64,000 nucleotides of DNA, from the NCBI RefSeq assembly GCF_012912005.1, contig NZ_JABBEA010000004.1:186001-250000 (forward strand). Reading direction: 5' to 3'. This DNA comes from Paenibacillus sp. SZ31. GTDB lineage: Bacteria; Bacillota; Bacilli; Paenibacillales; Paenibacillaceae. The notes under the pieces were generated by a model. The model had not been told where the DNA came from, made no database searches, and saw nothing but the letters and a program-made list of their open reading frames with translations. A program made the translations under genes and the position numbers. This document shows positions 7,976-16,933 of the stretch, in pieces. Every line of letters begins with the position of its first letter. The stretch's first letter is position 1.

Positions 7976-9628
7976 TTACTCAAAGTAGGCACCGGCATAG
8001 GATTCACTGCCTAGCGGGGATGGTACGAAACCTTTCAGGTTCGATTTACCCGCCAGAATTGGCGTGGTGTGCACGAGTGGAATCCACGGTGCGTCTTCTT
8101 TGATAATCACCTGCGCTTGTTTGTACAGCTCGGCACGTTTCTCCTGATCTGTTTCTTTCTGCGCATCCGTCAGCAACACATGCAACTCTTCGTTGACATA
8201 GAAGCTGCGGTTGTTACCTGGAATGGCGTCTTTGTCCAGCAACGTGTAGAGGAAGTTATCCGGGTCACCGTTATCACCCGTCCAGCCGAGCATGTAGATA
8301 TCGTCTTTCTCCCCGGCTTTGGCATCATCCAGATACGTCGCCCACTCGGGAGATTCGATGTTCGTGGTCACGCCAATTTTTTCAAAATCAGCCTGGATTG
8401 CTTCCGCTACCTTCTTGCCATCTGGCATATACGGACGGGATACTGGCATTGCATAGAAAGTTACCGGTTCAGGCAATCCGTCTGGGAAGCCAGCTTCGGC
8501 CAGTAAAGCTTTTGCTTTTTCCAGATCATATGGGTAATCCTCAATGGTATCGTTGTACCCCCACAGCGTTGGCGGCATCGGGTTCACGGCAGGCTCAGCT
8601 TGTCCCGCAAAGAACGCATCAATAAGGGCCTGCTTGTTCACCGCATGATTGAGGGCTTGTCTGACTTTGACATTATCAAAAGGTTTCTTCTTGAAGTTAA
8701 AACCGATATACGCCACGTTGAACGGTGGACGCTCGATCTTCTGCAACTCGCTGTTGCCTTCAAGGATGGACAGATCGTCTGGGTTCAGGTCTTCCATGAC
8801 ATCAATTTCGCCGTTTTGCAGGGCATTGAAGCGAGCCGTATTATCCGGAATCGAACGTACGATCACTTTGTTCAGCTTCGGCAGTCCTTCTTTCCAATAA
8901 TCCGCGTTTTTCTCCAGGGTAATGGAGTCGTTACGCTTCCACTCTTTGAATACAAATGGGCCGGTGCCCACAGGCTCGCTCTTAAAGTTTTCTTTTTTCT
9001 CCTGAATCGCGGTTGGGCTGGCAATGCCAAATGGCGTCATCGCAATATTTTGCAGGAAAGGCGCTTGTGACTGGTTCAATGTGAACTCCACCGTAGTCTC
9101 GTCCGTCGCCGTCACTTCCTTGATCACACGTCCGTCCTCTGGACCAAACATGGAATCGTAATAATCGAAGGAATCTCCTTCAAATTTATATTCACTCGCC
9201 GGATCGCTCCAGCGGTTGAAGTTGAACACAACAGCCTCAGCGTTGAAGTCAGTTCCATCATGGAATTTCACACCGGACTTCAGCTTAAACACATACTTAA
9301 GCCCATCTGCCGAAATCTCCCAGCTATCTGCTAGTCCAGGAACGACCTCTGTTCCGCCTTCCTTGTAGTCCAGCAACGAATCAAACACCTGATGCCCAAT
9401 CTTTAGCGACTCCCCATCTGTCACAATCGCCGGATCGAGTGCTACGGAATCCCCACCACGCCCCATAATCATCGTATCCTGCGCTACTGTTTCGGTTGGA
9501 GGGTCAGTTCCTTCCGCCGGAGCAGGCGTAACCTCTCCACTCTCATTACTGGAACAACCGGACAACACCAATACGGTACTCAAGGCCATCGTTAGAACAC
9601 CGGACATCCATTTTTTTCTCATTCGCAT
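7976..9628 (-). CDS. Peptide-binding lipoprotein of an ABC importer (SBP family 5)
   Basis: Extracytoplasmic solute-binding lipoprotein of 550 aa. Seen: a lipoprotein signal (basic MRMRKK start, hydrophobic core, LSGC lipobox with Cys25), then an acidic/Pro/Thr linker and an SBP_bac_5 domain with GPFVFKEWKRNDSITLEKN and NVAYIGFNFKKKPFDNVKVR typical of dipeptide/oligopeptide receptors. The start is the ATG at 9628, 10 bases after AAGGG; the longer reading is unlikely since it would bury the signal. First gene of the importer set. Ligand is not predictable beyond short peptides. Confidence 0.93.
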   Translation of the reverse strand: MRMRKKWMSGVLTMALSTVLVLSGCSSNESGEVTPAPAEGTDPPTETVAQDTMIMGRGGDSVALDPAIVTDGESLKIGHQVFDSLLDYKEGGTEVVPGLADSWEISADGLKYVFKLKSGVKFHDGTDFNAEAVVFNFNRWSDPASEYKFEGDSFDYYDSMFGPEDGRVIKEVTATDETTVEFTLNQSQAPFLQNIAMTPFGIASPTAIQEKKENFKSEPVGTGPFVFKEWKRNDSITLEKNADYWKEGLPKLNKVIVRSIPDNTARFNALQNGEIDVMEDLNPDDLSILEGNSELQKIERPPFNVAYIGFNFKKKPFDNVKVRQALNHAVNKQALIDAFFAGQAEPAVNPMPPTLWGYNDTIEDYPYDLEKAKALLAEAGFPDGLPEPVTFYAMPVSRPYMPDGKKVAEAIQADFEKIGVTTNIESPEWATYLDDAKAGEKDDIYMLGWTGDNGDPDNFLYTLLDKDAIPGNNRSFYVNEELHVLLTDAQKETDQEKRAELYKQAQVIIKEDAPWIPLVHTTPILAGKSNLKGFVPSPLGSESYAGAYFE

Positions 9629-10330
9629 ACGTACAACACCCTTCCCTGTCTCATAATGTGTGTGATGCTGGCATGAAAGATCTCCAATGTTGGCAATCGG
9701 TTTGGTGCTCTGTATCATATAAAAGGCTTTAGATGCCTGCGATACCTGAATTAAAGTTCTGGGAAAAGTAAGGCATGTATATGAAATGTAAAAACAGCAT
9801 GGGATACGTATGGAATACAGGTAAATTTCAGATCGTGCACATGGATTGAGGACGTTGTTTGATTACTTTTATAGAAAAAGGAACCGTTCAACAATGTATC
9901 TTCTGAGATGGATCTATGGAGGTGTTGCGTTTTATTTGAACTTAGGTCAATAAGCAACAGCGAATGGGTACGGACTGGAAAGAGCAAGTTTAAGTTGGTA
10001 GATGGAAATTACGGATGATAGAAACTCAACATAGGCTAGGTTGTTTGATGAATCGTGTAAGTTGTTTAATACGGTGGCTTTCTCTTGCAGATTGGATGTG
10101 TAAAACGTATGAACGAGTCATCTTGAGATGTTGGATTGTACAACAGGGAGACATTACAATAACTTCGTATGTTATGGTTTTGTCATGATGAGGAGGATTG
10201 TGTAAATAAACCGTAGTGAAAAACAATTTCGTGTAACTTACTTTACATCACATTAATCAATTAGACAAGAGATTTACAGACATAAGTCTTCAACTTTATT
10301 ATATGCGTTAGTATTACTTACACAAAACGC
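9629..10330. other. Intergenic region without a convincing gene
   Basis: About 700 AT-rich bases between the peptide-binding protein and the lysozyme terminator. Short open frames on the minus strand (9751-9987 and 10026-10226) lack ribosome binding sites and recognisable composition. The promoter of the peptide importer should lie at the left edge of this stretch, but no clear -35/-10 pair was found. Confidence 0.5.
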
Positions 10331-10372
10331 AAAAAAGGAACACAGTTCGACAAAAAGCGTCCCATGTCCCTT
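10331..10372 (-). terminator. Terminator at the end of the tail-island lysis cassette
   Basis: AAGGGACA pairs (with one G-U) with TGTTCCTT and is followed on the minus strand by six T. It lies about 55 bases past the lysozyme stop and marks the downstream end of the tail island. Confidence 0.7.
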
Positions 10373-10426
10373 CTCTTCTCAATCCACATTCAGATAAGAT
10401 CAACCTGTCATTTGCCAAGAATCAGC

Positions 10427-11374
10427 TCACTTTTTAAACAAACCTCTGCGATGCATCACGGTAATAAAACGGTAAAAATCATAACTCGCCCCATTATCTA
10501 TGCTGAACAATGGATTTTTGGTGTCATATGCAAGTGCTGCATCCACAGCTGCTTTCGCCCATACTGGAACTTCCATTTGCTGACGCGCCTGCAGTTTGTC
10601 GACCTGGGATTTGAGCGCATCAAACGCTGCTTTCTCTTCGGCTGTCATCGGTTGGCCCCCTTTCGGTGGTTCGGTTGGTGGATTCGGATTACTTGGATTC
10701 GTTGGATTGGATGGCTCCGGTGGTTTTGGAGTGGCTGCTGCGTATCTTGCTCTGAGCTGTGCCGCTGTTCCCTCGAATTCATTCATATCCACGTTGCCGC
10801 TAATGCCATTCACCTTGCCCGAATCCGTATACTGCCAGAACGTCCAACGCTTCCATGCCGGCTGGTCATCCGGTACACGGGTGTTGCTGTAACGCGCAAT
10901 CCACAGATCGTATGAGCTGAGTGATGTGTCAAAATTCCCGGCAAATGAATTGCCCGTGTATATGATCGGTTTTACACCTGTCAGACGTTGTAATTCGGTT
11001 AAAAAAGCTTTGGCAACGGTATTCATCTGCGTTTTGCTCAGGTTGCCGGGATTATTCTCGTAGTCCATGACAGGTGGCAATTGTAATGCCTTGGCTCCTC
11101 CAACTTTGTTAAGTGTATTGGCGTAATGTGCAGCTTCTGCCTTGGCACCATCGGTAGATGTCGCGCGGAAGAAGTGATATGTTCCGACCAGCATGCCCGC
11201 CGCCAGTGCGCCAGTTACATTTTTCTGATAATTCGGATCGGTATACGTCTGTCCCTCGGTTGCCTTGATGAACACAAATGTCATGCCACTTGCCTTCACC
11301 TTCGCCCAGTCAATATTGCCCTGGTATCGGGAGACGTCAATGCCCTGTGTGTTGCCTGGACTTCTCGTTTGCAT
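10427..11374 (-). CDS. Phage-type GH25 lysozyme (endolysin) with C-terminal accessory domain
   Basis: Endolysin of 315 aa expected to cleave the MurNAc-GlcNAc bond of peptidoglycan and release the tail particles. Seen: the GH25 N-terminus (GIDVSRYQGNIDW, Asp13), the catalytic DxE at Asp104/Glu106 in PPVMDYEN, and WQYTDSGKVNGISGNVDMN closing the barrel. A Pro/Asn-rich linker follows (about residues 213-242), and the C-terminal 65 residues have WAKAAVDAALAYDTKNPLF, like small repeats found at the end of other Paenibacillus and phage lysins. No signal peptide is present, so export depends on the holin. The ATG at 11374 follows AAAGGG; upstream residues are probably not translated. Confidence 0.93.
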   Translation of the reverse strand: MQTRSPGNTQGIDVSRYQGNIDWAKVKASGMTFVFIKATEGQTYTDPNYQKNVTGALAAGMLVGTYHFFRATSTDGAKAEAAHYANTLNKVGGAKALQLPPVMDYENNPGNLSKTQMNTVAKAFLTELQRLTGVKPIIYTGNSFAGNFDTSLSSYDLWIARYSNTRVPDDQPAWKRWTFWQYTDSGKVNGISGNVDMNEFEGTAAQLRARYAAATPKPPEPSNPTNPSNPNPPTEPPKGGQPMTAEEKAAFDALKSQVDKLQARQQMEVPVWAKAAVDAALAYDTKNPLFSIDNGASYDFYRFITVMHRRGLFKK

Positions 11375-11702
11375 GTTTCTCACACCCTTTATGCGGCAAA
11401 TTGCCGTTTGTATCAGCATTTTACATCATTCGATTCAAGCGTTCCCGGGTACAAGTATAGACAGACTAAAGCATTCTGATCTATACATTGCTGATTGTAT
11501 GTCACTCTCTGGATTGATGCAAAATACTCCTATAGTTAATGCGGTTGGATCAGGGGTTGCTTGTGTGCGTGTCCCTGATGTGTTTTAGATTACCAATTCA
11601 TTGAATAGTAAAATAACTATGTATCTGTTAGACTACTTCTGTTAGATGATAAAGATTGTCTAATTTCAGATTGTAAAAACTATTCATTGGAGGAAAGTGT
11701 CA

Positions 11703-12002
11703 TTGAAAAAGCTATTAACTGCCGTACTTAGTCTAACCGTTTTACTATCTGCGACTTCAGCTGTTGTCATTCAGCCAAGCGTTGAGGCTGCCACCACAAA
11801 GAAAGAAAGTACATACCAAGAGAAAATGGCCTATTACAAAAAACAGATCAAAAAAATTAAAGGGCAAATTGAAACGTTGCAGAATAAAAGGGAATATCTC
11901 GAAACTTCTTCAGCAGCCTATAGAGCTAGTCTCATGAAGGAAGACTCTTATCTGGAGCAGCTGATTTATTACAATAAACTTATTGTTAAGCTAAACAAAT
12001 AG
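11703..12002 (+). CDS. Small secreted coiled-coil protein of unknown function
   Basis: About 99 aa. Seen: a clear signal peptide (MKKLL start after a TTG codon, hydrophobic core, cleavage likely after VEA near residue 29) and a mature part of about 70 residues that is highly charged and helical (KKQIKKIKGQIETLQNKREYL). TTG at 11703 is preferred because GGAGG lies 9 bases before it; the GTG at 11697 is too close. It is the only plus-strand gene in the tail island and lies between lysozyme and holin, with its own palindromic terminator. A role in lysis (spanin-like or inhibitor-like) is possible but not shown. Confidence 0.6.
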   Translation: MKKLLTAVLSLTVLLSATSAVVIQPSVEAATTKKESTYQEKMAYYKKQIKKIKGQIETLQNKREYLETSSAAYRASLMKEDSYLEQLIYYNKLIVKLNK

Positions 12003-12034
12003 TTAGTAAGAGGATTATACAGACTATGAGTATC

Positions 12035-12077
12035 GGAAAATATTAAAGCACCCGGATCGGGTGCTTTAATATTTTCC
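12035..12077. terminator. Perfect bidirectional terminator between the small secreted protein and the holin
   Basis: A 20-bp perfect stem (GGAAAATATTAAAGCACCCG with its complement) around a two-base centre. A runs on one side and T runs on the other serve both strands: it ends the plus-strand small gene and may attenuate holin-to-lysozyme readthrough on the minus strand. Confidence 0.9.
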
Positions 12078-12138
12078 AACTTTACTTCTATCCATCTATC
12101 TTTATCTACATTACTAGAGTGATACCTCACTAAACAGA

Positions 12139-12675
12139 CTAATCATTTTTCTCAGCAGTTGGACTGCCATGCTCCGTTTTCTTTTCTACTGACTTCGTAT
12201 CTCCATTAGGGCTATCAATCCCCTTCTCACTGTCTTCTGGTGGGGGACTAAAAGGTAAATGATTTGAAATGGCACCCTCTTCCGCCTTCCCCTTGAGCAC
12301 TTCAATTGCCTGTCGAATCACTGGCGGGATTGGAGCACCCAGCTTGCCCCCGTTTTCGATAATGGACAACAACTCATTTGCGATATAAAAAAAGGCGACC
12401 GCATCCCTGAACAAATGTCCGTCTCCCAGAACACCGTCCACCAAATGAGCCACCGATACCATTGCAAATATAAATACCTTTCGTGCGATGCCGAACATGC
12501 CGACATTACTCTCTAACTTGCCACTCATACCCGCCGCCGCGATACCAGTTAGGTAGTCGAGGATGACAAATACGAGTAATACGCCGAGTACGCCTGACCA
12601 ACCTCCGAAGAAGTAGGTTACTGAGCTGCTCATGAGTGCAATTCCCCATTTCCATAGGGTGTCCCATCGTTCCAT
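12139..12675 (-). CDS. Phage holin (holin 4 / TcdE-like family)
   Basis: Membrane pore-forming lysis protein of 178 aa. Seen: three hydrophobic segments (about residues 10-30, 35-55 and 72-95), the family core VLLVFVILDYLTGIAAAGMSGKL and IARKVFIFAMVSVAHLVD, and a long charged tail (about residues 130-178) rich in Glu, Lys and Ser. The start is the ATG at 12675, which follows AGGAGGTG. Upstream of the lysozyme on the same strand, so holin and endolysin form the single lysis cassette shared by both tail modules. The tail is longer than in typical members of the family. Confidence 0.9.
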   Translation of the reverse strand: MERWDTLWKWGIALMSSSVTYFFGGWSGVLGVLLVFVILDYLTGIAAAGMSGKLESNVGMFGIARKVFIFAMVSVAHLVDGVLGDGHLFRDAVAFFYIANELLSIIENGGKLGAPIPPVIRQAIEVLKGKAEEGAISNHLPFSPPPEDSEKGIDSPNGDTKSVEKKTEHGSPTAEKND

Positions 12676-12850
12676 GGTTTCACCTCCTAGTGATTTGTAC
12701 AATCGTTTAAGAAACAAATAAAAATTATTAGTCCATTACGTGCAGTCCTTATTAGACGTTCGTTTCTTCCTGTATAAAGATCTGTCTATGTTAGATTGTT
12801 TTCACTGGGATTCAAATCAAAAAATCTTTTTCTAAATAAAGGTGAAGCGT

Positions 12851-13170
12851 TTACGCCGTATTTGCGATACTGAATGTGTTGGGAATCAACCTGTTTTGAA
12901 TTAAATGTGATTTACAGAAATCCAACATGATATCGGCTACCTTTGGCAACTGCACCAAAAGCAACATCAATATTAGCCCGTTTCGTAGTCTCTCGAATGT
13001 AATCCGCCTTGGCATCGGCAGCCATATCATAACTGCTGAACCCGTCATTTCCATCGTGCCAACAACAGAAACAGACGCCAAAAAGTCTGCAACTGCACGA
13101 CCAAAGACAAATACGGATATTGGGCGGTTACAAGGCCCTCTATTAAGCATGCCCCTCACCTTATCATAAA
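12851..13170 (-). pseudogene. Possible degraded coding remnant before the holin
   Basis: No frame here has a good ribosome binding site. One minus-strand frame without a start codon reads as plausible protein (SSYDMAADAKADYIRETTK followed by RANIDVAFGAVAKGSRYHV) ending near 12917; a second minus-strand frame (12851-13159) and a plus-strand frame (12927-13169) overlap it. The reading with protein-like composition has lost its beginning, which suggests a decayed gene of the tail module. Identity is unknown. Confidence 0.3.
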
Positions 13171-13209
13171 AATAACACTCCGATGTCGGAACACCTGTTA
13201 CTGCTTAAT

Positions 13210-13328
13210 CTAATATTCAACTCCGCTTTCAATCAGAGTCTCATTGACTTGTCCACGCAAAGATTCGGGACGGATTTATATTCCATTTTGCTCAAAATGA
13301 TACGTTGTGCAAAGAACATTGCTACCAT
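13210..13328 (-). pseudogene. Small XkdX-like tail gene with a single-base frameshift
   Basis: The minus strand reads MVAMFFAQRIILSKMEYKSV then shifts frame near 13256-13263, after which the next frame continues RGQVNETLIESGVEY and stops. One missing T in the AATCTTTGCG stretch restores a 39-40 aa protein of the kind found just after tail-fibre genes in PBSX-type clusters. A GGGGGAG ribosome binding site precedes it. Either a real inactivating deletion or a sequencing error. Confidence 0.55.
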
Positions 13329-13360
13329 TGTCTCCCCCCTTCAAGGTGCATCAAAATCCA

Positions 13361-13398
13361 AAATAAAAGCGCCGGATCATTTGAACAGTTCCAGCGCC
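13361..13398 (-). terminator. Stem-loop at the end of the fibre operon of module 1
   Basis: GGCGCTGGA pairs with TCCGGCGC around a 13-base loop and is followed on the minus strand by TTTTATTTT. It would end or attenuate the module 1 structural transcript before the lysis genes. Confidence 0.65.
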
Positions 13399-13472
13399 AT
13401 TTCAACAATTACATCGTCCGTGAAGTCAGCTCGATTAGATAACGCCTTGCACCGAGCTTTCAGAGTTGTATT
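13377..13472 (-). pseudogene. Start-less remnant of a small fibre-associated gene
   Basis: A minus-strand frame of 31 codons ending ADFTDDVIVEMALELFK has protein-like sequence but no ATG/GTG/TTG start or ribosome binding site before it, and an in-frame stop lies just upstream. It sits between the 100-aa fibre-associated gene and the frameshifted XkdX-like gene, where intact tail clusters often carry one or two very small genes. Probably truncated. Confidence 0.35.
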
Positions 13473-13500
13473 TTATTGAATTAGATCATCAATCTGTTTG

Positions 13501-13803
13501 CTAATCGCGTGGACATGGTTCCTGCTGCGTTTTTGGCTGGACAGAATTGGGATAGCTAAACAAGGGTTCTTTGGTTTCCAAATCAATTCTGGTAATGACT
13601 CCACCTGCTTCGTAGTCTAATTTGAATTGATTAAATTCTAACTGTATAGTATCAATAGTATCAGGCACACGGTCAGCCAATTCAGTGTATACAACAAAGT
13701 CTTGTTCAGTTGTTGTTTCCACAACGTTCCCTGAACGTTCACCAATGTTTACAATAACGTTTCCAGTGAATGTGTCATAGTAAATTTTTGCGCCAATTTG
13801 CAT
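13501..13803 (-). CDS. Small fibre-associated protein, module 1
   Basis: 100 aa starting MQIGAKIYYD at the ATG at 13803, with AGGGGG five bases before it; the fibre gene stop codon overlaps this ribosome binding site region. No signal or membrane segment. Sequence is beta-rich and acidic, ending in a Pro/Gln-rich tail. Its position directly after the fibre gene fits a fibre chaperone or attachment protein, but no family was recognised with certainty; similar proteins commonly follow tail-fibre genes in Firmicute PBSX-like elements. Confidence 0.6.
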   Translation of the reverse strand: MQIGAKIYYDTFTGNVIVNIGERSGNVVETTTEQDFVVYTELADRVPDTIDTIQLEFNQFKLDYEAGGVITRIDLETKEPLFSYPNSVQPKTQQEPCPRD

Positions 13804-13813
13804 GATATGCCCC

Positions 13814-16800
13814 CTAAAATCCATCGAGTGGATTACCAAATGCTTCCCACTTATAACCTCTGTTAGCAGATAACGCAGGTAATCTGAATCCAGTATTGTT
13901 AAACCAATATGATCCGCTCATCCCTGAACCTGTATATTCGTAAACACGGTATGCTACAGCAGTTCCGTTAACTCCGCCACTGTATCCGGCAAAAATATGT
14001 GCTACGCTGTATTGACTCCCGCCAGATGTCGGTGTGGGACGTGTAAGTTCCGTGTTGTACGTAGTGCTGTAACTATCTCCGTTGTTGACAAGAACCTCAT
14101 AAATAAGAACCCTTTTCGGCCTGAACGATAGACCTGTTACTTGCAAGTAATATTGAGAACTACTATAGCCTAAAACATCAACAGCGGTTATTAATCCGCT
14201 ACTTGATGTTCCGGTTCCAGAAGCGTATGCAGGGCCTGTGCTAATTTGTCCTGCCTTTGTCGCCAACTGCGCAAATGTATCGCTGCCTGATGCTGCTACC
14301 CCCTTGCCAGTAATGGCGGCAGCGATAGCCGATTTCCCATCACTGACAGAGGACTTTAAACTTTCAAACTCTTCTCTGGATGGAACTTGTACCCATGCGC
14401 CCCAAGTATCATAAAGATTTCGCTGCCATGTCGTAAATCCTACTGGAAGAAATGTAATTAGAGTTTGTGTTACTCCTGGAGTTGACTCTTTATTTTGCGT
14501 TCCATTTTTACTAACTTTAAGACTGAATGCCACTCTAACAGGACAATTTTTAAGTGTTTCAGCAGTCAGACTAAGTTGACAATAAAATTCCCCCTCAAAT
14601 ACCAAGTTATTTAGATCTTCATTTTCATTAATGCTAGATGATTTTTTGAGATAGTTTTTGTCAGCATACTGCTGAAATTCCATTTGTTTATTTTTGCTTT
14701 CCATTACGGATAGCTGCCTCGAAATATTGGAAGAATCGTTTATAAATTGTTGTATAATAGATTTCTCATTTACTCCTACCGTTCCGTTAATCGATATTGG
14801 TGAAAATTGATCCTGAACCTGATATGTTACAGTATAATAAGCCGATGGATCATATTGAGAGGCTGGCAAGGAAGCTAACTCAACCCCATAAACTTCTGAC
14901 TCCGGATTAAATCGTAGTATATCCCAGTAATCTCTGACATCATTTTTATAAACGGAAAGTATTTTTTTAACCTTACTATTTAATTTGGCTGACAAATTAT
15001 AATTATTAATGTTATATGATTTGTGCACATCTGAAGTATATACTGGTTTAACATTCTCTCTAATTATCATTCCCGTACCTACTTCTACCAGATTATCTCC
15101 CTCAATAAAAGTCAATTGACCCTCTGACGTGATTGGTTCAATAGTTGGTGTTGCAAGCTGGTACACGAGTTGGTATGGGGTTTTATAATCTATTGCCTCT
15201 GTTGTTGGCAGTGTTGCTGTCCAATGTGCAGCACCTCCACTTACTACGGTACCCCACGCTTTCTCTCCTGAACCATTATATGGAATTAAATCGTTCCAAT
15301 TACGCATCCGCCAACCCATGAAATAAGCCTTAATATCGTCAACTGTTGGCGTATATGAGTCTCCCCAACCGCTGTCTGAATTAGATACTGTTATATAAAG
15401 GTTCGATCCTCCTTCTCTGAGCCAAGAATAATCAGCATTATCTATGACAGGCGCCCATGTTTTAAGTAAGGAACCATCATATTTTACTGTGTAAGGAAAT
15501 AGACCAATATTTCCAGCTACAAAATTGTCATATGAAAGAGTCACTGTTTTATACCCAGATCCACTATAATCAGGAATCCAGGGTAGTTTTCCATCCAACG
15601 AAACTTTGTTCCACTTCGCCAGTTTGAAATAATGGCCATCTTTCTGGAACACTTCTTCAACATTCGTTCCGGTTATTGGATTAGCGTATAAATCCGTTTG
15701 TAGAGCAAGCAGTGCATCTTCGCGAGGTTCAAATGGTTTGGTCGTTTTTCCAAGCGAGAGCATTGGATTTTCAAACACAAAATCACCGATACTTGGGGTA
15801 CTTTGTCCTGCTGTGTAATTTGATACATATACACGAATAATTTCTCTGTTTCCACTATTAAATGTTACCGAAGTATCCGTAGTATTAGCTACTATGATCG
15901 CTCCATCAGTGCCGCCAGTAACAGATATTGTGGCATCGCTTTGATCAATGCTTAATGTATAATAATTGTTTGGAATAACATGAACATCATACGAAAGAGC
16001 CGAAACATCGTTCGTAGTTGACGTTATTGTAACTTTGTACCACGACGTTGCCTTTGCACTTCCTGTAGGTGTCCATTCATGAAACGGCGGCAATAAATTC
16101 TCTCCATACCTTATAACGTAAGGATTTCTCACAGGCTGAATGCTATCTACATATGGATATTTCACTGCAATTTGCTCCGTTGTCATTTTGGAAAGGGATG
16201 CTAACTCTGCACCGGTGATTTCATACAAGCGTACAGCATCAACATGACTAAATTGAGCTATTTCACTTCCCACTATAGAAATTTGCAAATTATTAGTCAC
16301 TGTACCCAAACTAGATGCAGGAATCAACAGAATAGCAGTTGAGAATTTATCCGCTGTAACTACCGTTCCTGAAACGTTTGCCATACCGTTCCACAGAGAT
16401 AGAGCTACACTCGTAGATGTGCCTCTTTTCAAATCTGCAATTGCAAGGTAGTTTTTACTGTTAGACAGGGCTTGTCCTAACTGTTTGTATAAACTTCCCC
16501 CAGTACTTCCTCCCTTCAATGAAATTTTAATACTGTGACTACCTTGTGTTTTGTGCGACGAATCCAATTCAGCCAATACCCCGACAGTCGTAAACCAGCT
16601 ACTTGTATTCTCACACCTACCATCCCGCCCCAACAAATTCACCAGCGTACGGCCCTTCAACCCTTCCAACTTAAATGCCGAGGCGCGTTCAGCATGAACA
16701 ACTTGCATTCCTGGCTCCAACGTCACCACTCTACGCTTCTCCGTATCAAGCCGTTCTTGAATTCTACTCACCTGTGCCGCTATTTCCTCAGCCTTTTCTT

Positions 16801-16933
16801 CCACTTGCCCTACACCCTCATCAACCTTCTCCCAGTTCTGATCCAAATACTTGTCCAGATCAAAATAGGTTGTCGATGGCGAGGAACGGTCAATCTTATT
16901 CAACCCCAAATTTGGTGTTTTTGGTTCATTCAT
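13814..16933 (-). CDS. Tail fibre / receptor-binding protein, module 1
   Basis: 1039 aa. Seen in order: a conserved N-terminal baseplate-attachment part (PNLGLNKIDRSSPSTTYFDL, residues 7-26), a short coiled coil (about 35-70), a long beta-rich middle without recognised domains but with carbohydrate-binding-like patches, a pyocin-knob-like part (about 800-870, with NLYDTWGAWVQVPSREEF), a small GKGVAASGSDTFAQLATKAGQI repeat common in fibre tips, and a C-terminal Gly/Ser/Tyr-rich receptor-binding tip. The middle is visibly more AT-rich than the baseplate genes before it, as expected for horizontally exchanged specificity regions. It probably decides the target range of particles from module 1. 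Confidence 0.85.
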   Translation of the reverse strand: MNEPKTPNLGLNKIDRSSPSTTYFDLDKYLDQNWEKVDEGVGQVEEKAEEIAAQVSRIQERLDTEKRRVVTLEPGMQVVHAERASAFKLEGLKGRTLVNLLGRDGRCENTSSWFTTVGVLAELDSSHKTQGSHSIKISLKGGSTGGSLYKQLGQALSNSKNYLAIADLKRGTSTSVALSLWNGMANVSGTVVTADKFSTAILLIPASSLGTVTNNLQISIVGSEIAQFSHVDAVRLYEITGAELASLSKMTTEQIAVKYPYVDSIQPVRNPYVIRYGENLLPPFHEWTPTGSAKATSWYKVTITSTTNDVSALSYDVHVIPNNYYTLSIDQSDATISVTGGTDGAIIVANTTDTSVTFNSGNREIIRVYVSNYTAGQSTPSIGDFVFENPMLSLGKTTKPFEPREDALLALQTDLYANPITGTNVEEVFQKDGHYFKLAKWNKVSLDGKLPWIPDYSGSGYKTVTLSYDNFVAGNIGLFPYTVKYDGSLLKTWAPVIDNADYSWLREGGSNLYITVSNSDSGWGDSYTPTVDDIKAYFMGWRMRNWNDLIPYNGSGEKAWGTVVSGGAAHWTATLPTTEAIDYKTPYQLVYQLATPTIEPITSEGQLTFIEGDNLVEVGTGMIIRENVKPVYTSDVHKSYNINNYNLSAKLNSKVKKILSVYKNDVRDYWDILRFNPESEVYGVELASLPASQYDPSAYYTVTYQVQDQFSPISINGTVGVNEKSIIQQFINDSSNISRQLSVMESKNKQMEFQQYADKNYLKKSSSINENEDLNNLVFEGEFYCQLSLTAETLKNCPVRVAFSLKVSKNGTQNKESTPGVTQTLITFLPVGFTTWQRNLYDTWGAWVQVPSREEFESLKSSVSDGKSAIAAAITGKGVAASGSDTFAQLATKAGQISTGPAYASGTGTSSSGLITAVDVLGYSSSQYYLQVTGLSFRPKRVLIYEVLVNNGDSYSTTYNTELTRPTPTSGGSQYSVAHIFAGYSGGVNGTAVAYRVYEYTGSGMSGSYWFNNTGFRLPALSANRGYKWEAFGNPLDGF

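Noticed and set aside
9751..10226. Two small minus-strand open frames after the peptide-binding protein
   Set aside because: No ribosome binding site, composition not protein-like, and they overlap the AT-rich promoter region.
12927..13169. Plus-strand 80-aa frame before the holin
   Set aside because: It is opposite to the module direction, has no ribosome binding site, and lies over a better minus-strand remnant.
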